Below, piece by piece: positions 7,852 through 15,765 of a stretch of 41,346 bases of DNA (position 1 is its first letter; every line of letters begins with the position of its first letter). Source of the stretch: an uncultured Ruminococcus sp. (lineage in GTDB: Bacteria; Bacillota; Clostridia; Oscillospirales; Ruminococcaceae); assembly GCA_900539095.1 (NCBI GenBank), contig UQAR01000010.1, forward strand, positions 1 through 41,346, read 5' to 3'. The position numbers were made by a program, and so were the translations under genes. Below the pieces are notes generated by a model. The model saw nothing but the letters and a program-made list of their open reading frames with translations. It had not been told where the DNA came from and searched no databases.

Positions 7852-9444
7852 ATGCCAGTAATAGTAAATCAGATAAGTTCGCCACTTAACGCCACCCAGC
7901 AGGAAATAATCGCAGCCGCCTTGAAAAAGCTTGGCAGTGCCGCAAAGCACGCCGCTGAATGCGAGATACACAAAAGCTCACTGGACGCACGAAAGCGTAA
8001 TGACATTCATTTTGTTCACTCGGTTTTCGTGACCCTTGACGACGCCGCACTGGAAAAAAAGCTTTGCGAAAAGAACACTTCCCTGACCTATGTTGAACGC
8101 AGCGTTTACAAGCCTGTTATATCCTCAGAAAAAGCCGAGGGCAGGATAGTTATTGCAGGCTTTGGCCCTGCGGGAATGTTCGCAGGACTTGCACTGGCTG
8201 AACAAGGCTACCGCCCGATAATACTGGAGCGTGGCGGATCAATGGAAAAACGCACTGCGGCGGTGCAGAAATTTTGGCTCACCGGAGAACTTGACACCGA
8301 CTGCAACGTGCAGTTCGGCGAAGGCGGTGCAGGAACTTTTTCAGACGGCAAGCTCACCACACGAATAAAAGACCCGCTTTGCAGATACGTTCTTGAACGC
8401 TTTGTGGATTTCGGTGCACCGAAAGAGATACTCACCAAAGCGAAACCTCATATTGGCACTGACAACCTGCGAAATATCGTTACGGCAATACGAAACAGAA
8501 TAACCGAACTGGGCGGCGAGGTCAGATTTGACTGTGCACTCACTGACTTGGCTATCTCAAACGGCAGAGTGCAGACCATTTCGGCAGGCGGAAAGGACGA
8601 AAAAGTGTCCGCCGTGATACTGGCTATCGGTCATTCTGCAAGAGATACCTTTGAGCTTTTGCAGCGAAAAAACATTTTTCTTGAGCCTAAGCCGTTCTCA
8701 GTCGGTGCAAGAATAGAGCATAAGCAGACGGCTGTTGACGAAAGCCTTTACGGCGAGCAGGCAGGCAATCCGCTGCTGCCAAAGGGCGAATATCAGCTAT
8801 CATGGCGTGATAAAAACGGCAGAGGGGTTTACACATTCTGTATGTGCCCGGGAGGAACGGTAGTCCCGTCAGCCTCAGAAAATGGCGGCACTGTCACAAA
8901 CGGCATGAGCGAGTTTGCCCGTGACGGCGAGAACGCAAACGCCGCAGTAGTTGTGGCTGTGACCCCTGACGACTTCGGTCACGGAGCACTTGACGGCGTG
9001 ACTTTTGCACGGTCTATAGAGCAAAAAGCCTACTCCCTAACAGGCTCATATAAAGGTGCAGGCACTACCGTTGGCGGTTTCCTTAACGGCAAGCCTGATA
9101 TCACAGGAACGGTCGCACCAACATACAGCCTCGGCTGTCAGGCAACTGAACTCCGTGATATCTTCCCTAAATTCGTGACGGATATGCTGGAGGGCGGCTT
9201 GCAGAATTTCTCACGAAAGATGAAATGCTTTGGGGACAATGGTGCAATGCTCACCTCCCCTGAAACGAGGACAAGTTCCCCTGTCCGCATAACACGAAAC
9301 GCAGATATGGTTTCCTTGAGCGTGGAAAATCTTTATCCCTGCGGCGAGGGAGCAGGCTATGCAGGCGGTATAATGTCGGCAGCAGTTGACGGTCTGAAAG
9401 CCGCAATGCAGATTATGTCAAGACAAGCACCGTGTGATAAATAA
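7852..9444 (+). CDS. FAD-dependent NAD(P)-type oxidoreductase (COG2509 family)
   Basis: A 530-residue protein. Residues 1-95 form a small alpha/beta domain, followed by a Rossmann dinucleotide fold with G103-x-G105-x2-G108 (AGFGPAGMFAGLALAEQG). The family-typical segment QFGEGGAGTFSDGKLTTRI lies near residue 160, and a second FAD motif, YPCGEGAGYAGGIMSAAVDG, is near the C-terminus. The family is widespread in anaerobes and annotated as uncharacterised FAD-dependent dehydrogenases; the substrate is unknown. AGGAGG lies 6 nt before the ATG. The protein lacks a signal peptide and is presumably cytoplasmic. Confidence 0.85.
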   Translation: MPVIVNQISSPLNATQQEIIAAALKKLGSAAKHAAECEIHKSSLDARKRNDIHFVHSVFVTLDDAALEKKLCEKNTSLTYVERSVYKPVISSEKAEGRIVIAGFGPAGMFAGLALAEQGYRPIILERGGSMEKRTAAVQKFWLTGELDTDCNVQFGEGGAGTFSDGKLTTRIKDPLCRYVLERFVDFGAPKEILTKAKPHIGTDNLRNIVTAIRNRITELGGEVRFDCALTDLAISNGRVQTISAGGKDEKVSAVILAIGHSARDTFELLQRKNIFLEPKPFSVGARIEHKQTAVDESLYGEQAGNPLLPKGEYQLSWRDKNGRGVYTFCMCPGGTVVPSASENGGTVTNGMSEFARDGENANAAVVVAVTPDDFGHGALDGVTFARSIEQKAYSLTGSYKGAGTTVGGFLNGKPDITGTVAPTYSLGCQATELRDIFPKFVTDMLEGGLQNFSRKMKCFGDNGAMLTSPETRTSSPVRITRNADMVSLSVENLYPCGEGAGYAGGIMSAAVDGLKAAMQIMSRQAPCDK

Positions 9445-9447
9445 TAA

Positions 9448-9494
9448 AAAAAGCCGTTTGCTGTACAAGTTTTCGTACAGTAAACGGTTTTTTA
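9448..9494. terminator. Bidirectional terminator after the FAD oxidoreductase
   Basis: A 14-bp stem (9453-9466 with 9475-9488, two G-T pairs) closes an 8-nt loop. It has an A run on the left and a T run on the right, so it can stop transcription from both sides. The stem core contains CTGTAC/GTACAG. Confidence 0.88.
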
Positions 9495-9495
9495 T

Positions 9496-9530
9496 TGTAG
9501 GGGCGAACGCTGTTCGCCAGTTTACCTACA
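9496..9530. repeat. Short dispersed hairpin repeat, copy 1
   Basis: TGTAGG, then GGCGAAC-gct-GTTCGCC (9502-9518), then CCTACA (9525-9530). The inner arms are a perfect 7-bp hairpin and the outer TGTAGG/CCTACA also pair. Related copies occur at 36832, 39303, 39349 and, degenerate, at 31920. It looks like a small non-coding dispersed element of the type common in gut Clostridia. Confidence 0.7.
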
Positions 9531-9558
9531 CTCGTTTAGATAAGCCGAAATATCACAC

Positions 9559-9584
9559 AAAAAGGGACGGCTAGACCGTCCCTT
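9559..9584 (-). terminator. Rho-independent terminator after the GH-A-like glycosidase
   Basis: On the minus strand a 9-bp stem (9576-9584 with 9562-9570) with a 5-nt loop is followed by TTTTTG. It lies 12 nt past the stop codon at 9597. Confidence 0.9.
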
Positions 9585-9596
9585 AAATTTTTGATA

Positions 9597-11033
9597 TTAA
9601 AGCTCAACAGGCTCAAATCTGATACGGATATCAGGGAGCTTTTTGATCTCTGTGTAGCTGTTCATAAGACCGTCCTCAATAGACAGATCGTTCTCACCGC
9701 TTGCAGGAGGTGCAAACAGTCTGAGAGTAAGGTCAGCCTCGCCCTCCAGCGGCTTTTCAAAGAAAGCTGCCATAAGGTCGATTGTCTTTGCCTCAGGTGA
9801 CTTGTAGAACCACTTGCCGTTTATCTCCATCATGATGTTTGAATCATCATCAAATGTGACCTCGCAGAAGTGTGGATTCTTCTCAAAGTGCAGCAGTATC
9901 TCAAGACCCTCTGCGTCCTCTGAACCGCCCCAGCGAAGTGTGCAAGGCAGTGTCACCTCGTCGCCTCTTGTCATTGAAGGCTTGAAGAAATCATCGTGGA
10001 TAATTTCCTTGTATGTTTTCATAACAGGCAGCTCGATACCACAGTCAGCATAGTTAGGGTCCTGAATTTCAAGACCAAGACGTCCTCTGTCTCTGAACTG
10101 ATAGAAAGTAAATCCTGAGAACCAGTCCTCGCCGTCAGCCTTGAGCATATCGCAGAATTCCTTTACCATTGCTGCCTGATCGTATGGGCCGGTAACGTCG
10201 CCGTCAGCGTTGAACTCGCTCATTACCATTGGCTTTGTAACGCCGCCATTTATCTCCTTGAATCTCTCAAAAGAACGCTTTGTCATATCGTATATGTCCT
10301 TGACCTTGCTTCTGCTGTGGCTTGTGCCGCCTCTTTCAGCAACATCATAAGGCCAGCCCCAGTGAAGAGCCATATACTTGTCAACAGACCAAATGTCTGT
10401 TTCCTTAACAGCCTGTGAGAACTCAGCCTCTTTTTCTATCTCGTTCTTGTTTGGATCTTCAACGCCGCCGATACAAAGAATAGTGGAAACGTTCGGTGCG
10501 TGCTCCTTGATTATCTTGTTGAAACGGCAGTAGAAATCAGCGACTTCCTGATATGTGCATCTCTTGTTGAATGAGAACCAGTTGCCTGTAGCCTCGTGGT
10601 TTATTCTAAGAAGAAGTCTGCCGAAAGGTCTGAGGTCGTTTGCGATAGCGATAAGCTGCTCGTCAGAAACGTGTGGGTCAACAGTGAGTGTCAGTGTAAC
10701 GTCCTGTCCGTGACGTCTTACATCTCTCATGCAGGTGAAAGGCTCGCCCTCCGTGTTGCCCTCAAGACCTCCCTTGTATGTGAAATAATCGTCATATGGA
10801 TAATCCCATGCAAAAGAGACATCTGCGTCTTTCATGACCTCAGAAATTCTTCCCGGGAACTCCTTGTCCAGCGGATAGTAGCAGTACATAAGGCTTATAC
10901 TTCTGAGAGGTCTGCCCATTTTGTTGAGAATGTAATCCTGATTTACATACTCTCCACGCTCAGAACCGTCACCAAGGTCAACAGCACATTTTGCCTTGCC
11001 CATGTGCAGTGAGTAGATCTTGTATTCGCTCAT
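9597..11033 (-). CDS. Putative clan GH-A glycoside hydrolase, GH26-like, without signal peptide
   Basis: A 478-residue protein. The first 340 residues look like a TIM barrel with two carboxylates in the right context: H146-E147 in RINHEATGNWF (acid/base, strongly like the HE-x-N/T-G-x-W of GH26) and E273 in VMSEFNADG (nucleophile after strand 7). Residues about 350-478 form a beta-rich C-terminal domain (ITLRLFAPP-like), possibly a carbohydrate-binding module. No signal peptide or anchor is visible, so it should act in the cytoplasm on imported oligosaccharides. A beta-mannan or related substrate is a guess from GH26 resemblance. The ATG at 11033 has AGGAGG upstream. It lies 37 nt after the lipoprotein gene, separated by a weak hairpin, and may be cotranscribed. 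Confidence 0.6.
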   Translation of the reverse strand: MSEYKIYSLHMGKAKCAVDLGDGSERGEYVNQDYILNKMGRPLRSISLMYCYYPLDKEFPGRISEVMKDADVSFAWDYPYDDYFTYKGGLEGNTEGEPFTCMRDVRRHGQDVTLTLTVDPHVSDEQLIAIANDLRPFGRLLLRINHEATGNWFSFNKRCTYQEVADFYCRFNKIIKEHAPNVSTILCIGGVEDPNKNEIEKEAEFSQAVKETDIWSVDKYMALHWGWPYDVAERGGTSHSRSKVKDIYDMTKRSFERFKEINGGVTKPMVMSEFNADGDVTGPYDQAAMVKEFCDMLKADGEDWFSGFTFYQFRDRGRLGLEIQDPNYADCGIELPVMKTYKEIIHDDFFKPSMTRGDEVTLPCTLRWGGSEDAEGLEILLHFEKNPHFCEVTFDDDSNIMMEINGKWFYKSPEAKTIDLMAAFFEKPLEGEADLTLRLFAPPASGENDLSIEDGLMNSYTEIKKLPDIRIRFEPVEL

Positions 11034-11054
11034 AAAATTTCCTCCTATTTTAAA

Positions 11055-11071
11055 GACAGGACTTTCCTGCC
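11055..11071 (-). terminator. Weak hairpin between lipoprotein and glycosidase genes
   Basis: A 7-bp stem (11065-11071 with 11055-11061) with a 3-nt loop starts at the last base of the upstream stop codon and is followed by TTTAAAAT rather than a clean T run. It may only attenuate read-through or protect the upstream mRNA. Confidence 0.4.
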
Positions 11072-12093
11072 TATTGTTTCACTATCAAATTGTTCACGTC
11101 GTCAAACGCCTTTGCAAGCTCTCTGAAAACCTTGCAGCTTTCCTCTGTTTCAGGTATCTGATCTGTAAAGATGCAAAGCACAAACGGCGAATCAGCATAA
11201 ACTATGGCACAGTCATGGAAATTCGACTCATTGAACTCAGAACCATACTTGTGTGACACCTTATATTTGCCGCCCAAAGCCTCAGTTATCTGCGTTTCAA
11301 CGTCAGTTTTCTGCATAAGCTTTGTGAGCCACTTTCCATTGTCGCTGTCCTGTGCATACTCATAAATATCCTTATAGCACTTAGCCATATCCAGAACATT
11401 GCAGTATGTAAATATCCAAGAGTCCCCAAGATAATAATCCACACCCAGTGAGTACATCAGGTCATTGAACCCCATATACCCGAACCGTCTGTAAAGCAGA
11501 TAATAAGCCGTGTTGTCAGACTCTTCAATGGCGTATTCAATAAGGTCCCTGACCGTATGCTCAGTGCCGTCAGGTTCAAGGGCTATCCTGCCGTCATCAC
11601 CCGGCCAGCATACATCACGCACCACTACCTCGTCAAGGTCAGGGTCTTGTGAAAGCACCCACTTGATATACGGAGCTTTTATGGTGCTGCAAGTAAGATA
11701 CTGAGAATATGTGTTATAGGAAACGATTACATCACTATCCATGTTCTCATAGGAAAATGACAAGCTAAAATTCGCCTCGCTGCATATCTTCTCGATCTTA
11801 TCAAAAGCCTTTTTAAGCTCCTCATTGGAGTATACCTTATCAAAGCCGTCATAGTAGAAATCATAATAGCCGTCAACCTCAAAGTCCTCAGGGTCATTCT
11901 CATCAACAGCCTTTTCTACAGACTCATTCACATATTTTTCTCTTGCACTGTCCTCAGCCCCAGCCATAGCCTCAACGGCAGCCTGCGAACTGCTGTCAGC
12001 AGAAGAATTTTTCTTATCCTCAGAGCCGCTTTTTCCACAGCCGCTCACAGCAACAATGGCACACAAACAAAGTGCCATAATGATCTTTTTCAT
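11071..12093 (-). CDS. Beta-lactamase-fold (class A-like / PBP-type) serine hydrolase lipoprotein
   Basis: A 340-residue precursor with a lipoprotein signal ending in the lipobox VSGC (about residues 16-19), then a low-complexity Ser/Ala/Glu linker to about residue 70. The catalytic fold shows S136-T-I-K139 (SxxK), S192-D193-N194 (SDN) and K282-Y-G284 in the place of the usual KTG/KSG. It therefore has the architecture of the class A beta-lactamase/transpeptidase superfamily. The third motif is changed, and I see no Omega-loop ExxLN, so true beta-lactamase activity is doubtful; a wall-related hydrolase or pseudo-enzyme is as likely. The ATG at 12093 is chosen over the upstream in-frame start because it begins the signal peptide and has GAGAGG upstream. 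An 18-bp palindrome and a long leader lie upstream. Confidence 0.75.
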   Translation of the reverse strand: MKKIIMALCLCAIVAVSGCGKSGSEDKKNSSADSSSQAAVEAMAGAEDSAREKYVNESVEKAVDENDPEDFEVDGYYDFYYDGFDKVYSNEELKKAFDKIEKICSEANFSLSFSYENMDSDVIVSYNTYSQYLTCSTIKAPYIKWVLSQDPDLDEVVVRDVCWPGDDGRIALEPDGTEHTVRDLIEYAIEESDNTAYYLLYRRFGYMGFNDLMYSLGVDYYLGDSWIFTYCNVLDMAKCYKDIYEYAQDSDNGKWLTKLMQKTDVETQITEALGGKYKVSHKYGSEFNESNFHDCAIVYADSPFVLCIFTDQIPETEESCKVFRELAKAFDDVNNLIVKQ

Positions 12094-12119
12094 AACGAAC
12101 CTCTCAACCAAGCCACAAC

Positions 12120-12137
12120 AGTACAAATTTTTGTACT
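12120..12137. repeat. 18-bp palindrome, copy 1 (upstream of lipoprotein gene)
   Basis: AGTACAAATTTTTGTACT: 8-bp arms around a 2-nt centre, 26 nt before the start codon of the beta-lactamase-fold lipoprotein. Its exact reverse complement occurs at 21096-21113 before recA. It could be an operator or an mRNA hairpin. Confidence 0.6.
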
Positions 12138-12354
12138 ATCCAGTGACTAAGACCAAACAGCAAACCTACTGTTTTAAGACGTATTCCCGTCCGCTCCTAT
12201 TCGTTACGACTTCTCATATGACGTTATCTTTTTCATGTCATATATATCGACGTAAAAAACGCCGCTCTCCGCCCTCTGAGTAATGCAAATAAAAGGTGTG
12301 CATCTCAGGCAAAGGGAAAAAAACAAAGTCGGTCTTTTGCCATAAACTAAATAC

Positions 12355-12391
12355 GGAACTTCCCTCCTGCCACCGCAGCAGAAAAGTTTCC
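12355..12391 (-). ncRNA. Possible structured leader hairpin of the lipoprotein mRNA
   Basis: On the minus strand GGAA(A)CTT at 12391-12384 pairs with AAGTTCC at 12361-12355, and an inner CTGC/GCAG stem (12381-12378 with 12370-12367) lies beyond an asymmetric internal loop. It would start about 15 nt into the transcript from the promoter at 12412-12440. I do not recognise it as any known riboswitch. Confidence 0.3.
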
Positions 12392-12411
12392 ACACATAAC
12401 TTATCCCTTCA

Positions 12412-12440
12412 AGTTTACCACAATTTGCTCGTAAAGTCAA
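12412..12440 (-). promoter_or_regulatory. Candidate sigma-A promoter for the lipoprotein gene
   Basis: TTGACT (12435-12440), a 17-nt spacer and TAAACT (12412-12417) on the minus strand. If used, the 5' untranslated region would be about 310 nt. The -10 matches only four of six bases. Confidence 0.4.
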
Positions 12441-12666
12441 GGACTAAGAATGTGCGGCACTCATAATATCTGTATTGATAACCAAGTGTAATATCGCAAT
12501 ATTTCAGTTTCATATTTTTATATCGCAACAATCATTTTCAAACATAAAGCCATATTTCACAATTATCGCAGATTAAAATATCAATACATGATATAAGCAG
12601 TATAACAGAGCCACAGCTAAATTTATAGCGGAATAATCAAACAAACAATGAATTTTCAGTGAACGC

Positions 12667-12698
12667 AAAAAAGGCGAACAGGTCGCCCCGTCCGCCTT
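12667..12698 (-). terminator. Rho-independent terminator of the cysE-cysS-cyclophilin operon
   Basis: A 9-bp stem on the minus strand (AAGGCGGAC at 12698-12690 with GTTCGCCTT at 12679-12671, one G-T pair) is followed by TTTTTG. The stem and loop contain a GGGGCGACC block resembling the dispersed hairpin repeats. Confidence 0.85.
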
Positions 12699-12714
12699 GA
12701 TATCATATCATATT

Positions 12715-13596
12715 TTACATTGCCGAGCTTTCGTCAGTGCTTTCTGCCGCACTCTCAGAAACCTCAGAACTATCCACACTGCCTGCAAAAGCACTGCTGT
12801 TTTTGTTCTCACCATAAGTGGACATATACACTTTTGTGAACTGGATATCCTCAGTCGGTTTCAGCGTTTCGGAATCCGCAACATCGACGCCGCAGATATC
12901 GTCATAAATATCCATGCCGTCATAGACCTGACCGAAAATAGTATACTGCTGAGAGAAATTCAACACTCCGCCGTATGTTTCAAAGGCATTCGTAATGTCC
13001 TCAGGGATATTGTTGCTGTCTGCAAGCTTGCTGTCAAGCTCCGCCCGCTCTTCCTCAGTGAGGTCATAATTGTCAACAAAAAGAAGATAGCTGTTTGAAA
13101 CGTTCTTCTTGCTGAACAAGTGACCCTGTTCCTGAGTGTATGCACACAAAGCCCCCTTCAAAGGCCAAAGATTTTTTGAATACTCCGCCTCGATAGTGGT
13201 GGTGTCAGTGTCAGAAGTCGTCTGACCGTCAGCCTGCTTTGTTCCGCCTATGAAATATACACCGTCCTGCACCATGCTCACATATGTGCCGTCATAGTAG
13301 CCCTTTTCCACAAGATCAGTGAAAAACTTGCAGTAGTTTGGTGCCTCATCTGGGAAAAGCACAGCCTTGAAAGTGCCCTTGTTAGTTTCAAAGACCACCA
13401 CAGGGTTGTCGTCAGCAGGTTCGTCCATTTGTATCACCTTTGCATCGGAATAATCAATGCTCTTCTGCTTGCTGCCAGTGCAGGCGTAAAACAGCACAAA
13501 GATTATAACAAAGCATATTGCTATGAGTGAAAACTGAAAATATGTCTGAAACTGTTTTCTGCGGTAAGGACCGAGGTCCTGTTTATTTTTGCTCAT
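12715..13596 (-). CDS. Membrane-anchored cyclophilin-type peptidyl-prolyl isomerase
   Basis: A 293-residue protein with a short cytoplasmic N-terminus, one transmembrane helix (about residues 19-41) and an extracytoplasmic cyclophilin-like domain (about 62-265), followed by a Ser/Glu-rich tail. Recognisable segments are VVFETNKGTFKAVLFPDEAP, YDGTYVSMVQDGVYFIGG and QYTIFGQVYDGMDI, which align with cyclophilin core strands. Several usual active-site positions (Arg and Phe of FHRV) look substituted (VSMV), so activity is not assured. It is the last gene of the T-box operon, 11 nt after cysS. AAAGGAG precedes the ATG. Confidence 0.82.
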   Translation of the reverse strand: MSKNKQDLGPYRRKQFQTYFQFSLIAICFVIIFVLFYACTGSKQKSIDYSDAKVIQMDEPADDNPVVVFETNKGTFKAVLFPDEAPNYCKFFTDLVEKGYYDGTYVSMVQDGVYFIGGTKQADGQTTSDTDTTTIEAEYSKNLWPLKGALCAYTQEQGHLFSKKNVSNSYLLFVDNYDLTEEERAELDSKLADSNNIPEDITNAFETYGGVLNFSQQYTIFGQVYDGMDIYDDICGVDVADSETLKPTEDIQFTKVYMSTYGENKNSSAFAGSVDSSEVSESAAESTDESSAM

Positions 13597-13607
13597 TTAA
13601 AGCTCCT

Positions 13608-15026
13608 TTACTTTTTCTTTATCTTTGTGCCCTGTCTTGTTTCCTCAACGATGTAGCCAAGCTCGCCTATCTTATCTCTCAGCTCGTCGGCCTTTGCAAA
13701 GTCTTTAGCCTTTCTTGCAGCTTTACGCTCCTCCACAAGTGCCCTGACCTCCTCAGGGATATCCTCTTCGCCCTCACCGCTGTTCAGCTTTTTAGCAGCC
13801 TCCATAAGTCCCAGTGAAAGCACCTTGTCGAAGTCCTCAATAAGTGCAAGCTTTGTTTCATTGTTTGTGTCAGCCTTGAGAACGTCATACAAAACAGTGA
13901 TAGCGTTTGAAGTGTTGATATCATCATCAAGTGCCGCCTTAAAGCTGCCCTTGTGTTTCTCAAAATCAGCAAGCTCCACTACCTCGTCAGGCTTTTTGTC
14001 AGCCATAAGCTGTGCTATCCTTGCGGTCAGCTTGTTGTATGCAGTCTTTGCGTTGTCAAGGTTCTCATATGTGAAAACAAGTGACTTTCTGTAGTGTGAC
14101 TGCAAGCAGAAGAATCTGTAAACCAGCGGGTCATAGCCCTTTGACTCCAGCAGTGAAACAGTAAGGAACTCGCCCTTTGACTTTGACATCTTTCCGCTGT
14201 TTGTGTTAAGGTGCAGGATATGGAACCAGTAGTTACACCACTTGTGACCAAGATAAGCCTCAGACTGTGCTATCTCATTTGTGTGGTGTGGGAAAGCGTT
14301 GTCGATACCGCCACAGTGGATATCAAGTCTTTCACCAAGATGTTTCATTGAAATGCAAGAGCACTCGATATGCCAGCCCGGATAGCCAACGCCCCAAGGA
14401 GAATCCCATTTAAGTTCCTGATCGTCGAACTTCGACTTTGTGAACCACAGAACAAAATCCGCCTTGTTACGCTTGTTTGTGTCCTCCTCAACGCCCTCAC
14501 GAACACCGACTTCAAGATCTTCTTCGTTAAAGTTGTGGAAAACGTAATATTCTTTAAGTTTTGAAGTATCAAAATAGATATTTCCGCCTGCCTCATAAGC
14601 ATAACCCTTTTCTATCAGTGCAGAGATAACCTTGATAAAATCGTCGATACAGCCTGTTGCTGGCTCAACAACGTCAGGTCTTTTGATGTTGAGTTTCTTG
14701 CAGTCCTCAAAGAAAGCGTCAGTGTAAAACTTTGCTATCTCCATAACAGTCTTGTGCTCACGCTTTGCACCCTTGAGCATTTTATCATCGCCTGTGTCGC
14801 CGTCAGAAGTAAGATGACCAACGTCAGTGATGTTCATTACTCTCTTTACGTCATAGCCGTCATAGCGGAGATACTTTTCAAGAACGTCCTCCATGATATA
14901 ACTTCTCAGATTGCCGATATGTGCATAATGATACACCGTAGGGCCGCAGGTATACATTGACACCTTGCCCGGCTCGTTTGGAATGAATTTTTCTATCTTG
15001 TGAGTAAGCGTGTTATAAATGTTCAT
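13608..15026 (-). CDS. cysS: Cysteinyl-tRNA synthetase
   Basis: A 472-residue class I synthetase that charges tRNA-Cys. The signatures are intact: C27 zinc ligand in MYTCGPTVY, HIGN at 36-39, the zinc and substrate segment GWHIECSC with GGIDNAFPHH, and KMSKS at 279-283. The C-terminal DALR-type and anticodon regions are present and the length is normal. GAAAGAGG precedes the ATG at 15026. It lies 27 nt after cysE and shares the T-box-controlled transcript. Confidence 0.97.
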   Translation of the reverse strand: MNIYNTLTHKIEKFIPNEPGKVSMYTCGPTVYHYAHIGNLRSYIMEDVLEKYLRYDGYDVKRVMNITDVGHLTSDGDTGDDKMLKGAKREHKTVMEIAKFYTDAFFEDCKKLNIKRPDVVEPATGCIDDFIKVISALIEKGYAYEAGGNIYFDTSKLKEYYVFHNFNEEDLEVGVREGVEEDTNKRNKADFVLWFTKSKFDDQELKWDSPWGVGYPGWHIECSCISMKHLGERLDIHCGGIDNAFPHHTNEIAQSEAYLGHKWCNYWFHILHLNTNSGKMSKSKGEFLTVSLLESKGYDPLVYRFFCLQSHYRKSLVFTYENLDNAKTAYNKLTARIAQLMADKKPDEVVELADFEKHKGSFKAALDDDINTSNAITVLYDVLKADTNNETKLALIEDFDKVLSLGLMEAAKKLNSGEGEEDIPEEVRALVEERKAARKAKDFAKADELRDKIGELGYIVEETRQGTKIKKK

Positions 15027-15053
15027 TTATCTTTACCTCTTTCCTTGGATTTT

Positions 15054-15707
15054 TTACTGTTCTTTCTTTTCAATCTTTTCAAGTTCAGCCACTCTCTTTT
15101 CAAGCTTAGCGATCTGCATTCTTGTCTGGCAAAGCTCCTGAGCCACAGGGTCAGGGATATGCACCTGATCGAGGTCGCAGGTACGCTTGCCGTTCTGCTT
15201 TACAATCCTTGCAGGCACGCCCACAGCCGTTGAGTTTGCTGGAACAGGCTCAAGAACTACCGCATTTGCAGCTATCTTTGCATTGTCCCCCACCGTGAAC
15301 GGGCCAAGCACCTTTGCACCGCAGCCGACCATTACATTGTTGCCAAGTGTCGGGTGTCTTTTGCCATGATCTTTGCCAGTTCCGCCGAGAGTACAACCCT
15401 GATAAAGCAGGCAGTAATCGCCTATCTCAGCAGTCTCGCCGATAACAACCCCCGAACCGTGGTCGATAAGCAGTCCCTTGCCTATTTTAGCACCCGGGTG
15501 TATCTCGATACCGGTCAACATTCTCGCAAACTGTGAGATACATCTTGCGATGACCTTGTGCTTGTGAACATAAAACCAGTGCGACACCCTGTAAAAAGCT
15601 ACAGCGTGAAGTCCTGAATATGTGAGTATCTCCAGCGTGCTCGTTGCCGCAGGATCTCTGTCCTTTATAGTCTGAATATCATGCTTTATGTTTTCCAAAA
15701 TCGTCAT
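15054..15707 (-). CDS. cysE: Serine O-acetyltransferase
   Basis: A 217-residue cytoplasmic enzyme that makes O-acetylserine, the cysteine precursor. It has a short N-terminal helical domain and then left-handed beta-helix hexapeptide repeats (IEIHPGAKIGKGLLIDHG, GVVIGETAEIGDYCLLYQG, GNNVMVGCGAKVLGPFTVG). Catalytic His residues are in LIDHGSG and KRHPTLG. The C-terminal tail after residue 175 is charged and coiled and longer than needed for catalysis; it may mediate oligomerisation. The ribosome binding site is weak. The gene follows directly after the T-box terminator, so transcription depends on uncharged tRNA-Cys. Confidence 0.95.
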   Translation of the reverse strand: MTILENIKHDIQTIKDRDPAATSTLEILTYSGLHAVAFYRVSHWFYVHKHKVIARCISQFARMLTGIEIHPGAKIGKGLLIDHGSGVVIGETAEIGDYCLLYQGCTLGGTGKDHGKRHPTLGNNVMVGCGAKVLGPFTVGDNAKIAANAVVLEPVPANSTAVGVPARIVKQNGKRTCDLDQVHIPDPVAQELCQTRMQIAKLEKRVAELEKIEKKEQ

Positions 15708-15728
15708 ATCTATCTCTGCCTTTCTAAG

Positions 15729-15765
15729 AAAAAACCTCCGGAATGGCGTTTAACCACTCCGGAGG
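15729..15765 (-). terminator. T-box intrinsic terminator
   Basis: CCTCCGGAGTGG pairs with CCATTCCGGAGG (12 bp, one G-T pair) around a short loop, followed by TTTTTT. This is the regulated terminator of the T-box leader. Confidence 0.92.

Larger units (their letters stand above)
12094..12714. other. 621-nt gene-free region upstream of the lipoprotein gene
   Basis: No convincing gene is present; the open frames lack ribosome binding sites and family resemblance. From low to high coordinate it holds an 18-bp palindrome (12120-12137), a minus-strand hairpin (12355-12391), a candidate minus-strand promoter (12412-12440), an AT-rich stretch with three TATCGCA repeats (12492-12570), and the terminator of the cyclophilin gene (12667-12698). 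Confidence 0.7.

Noticed and set aside
12204..12440. 78-codon minus-strand open frame in the gap upstream of the lipoprotein gene
   Set aside because: The start is a non-ATG codon without Shine-Dalgarno, and the sequence is unlike any domain; the region fits better as untranslated leader.
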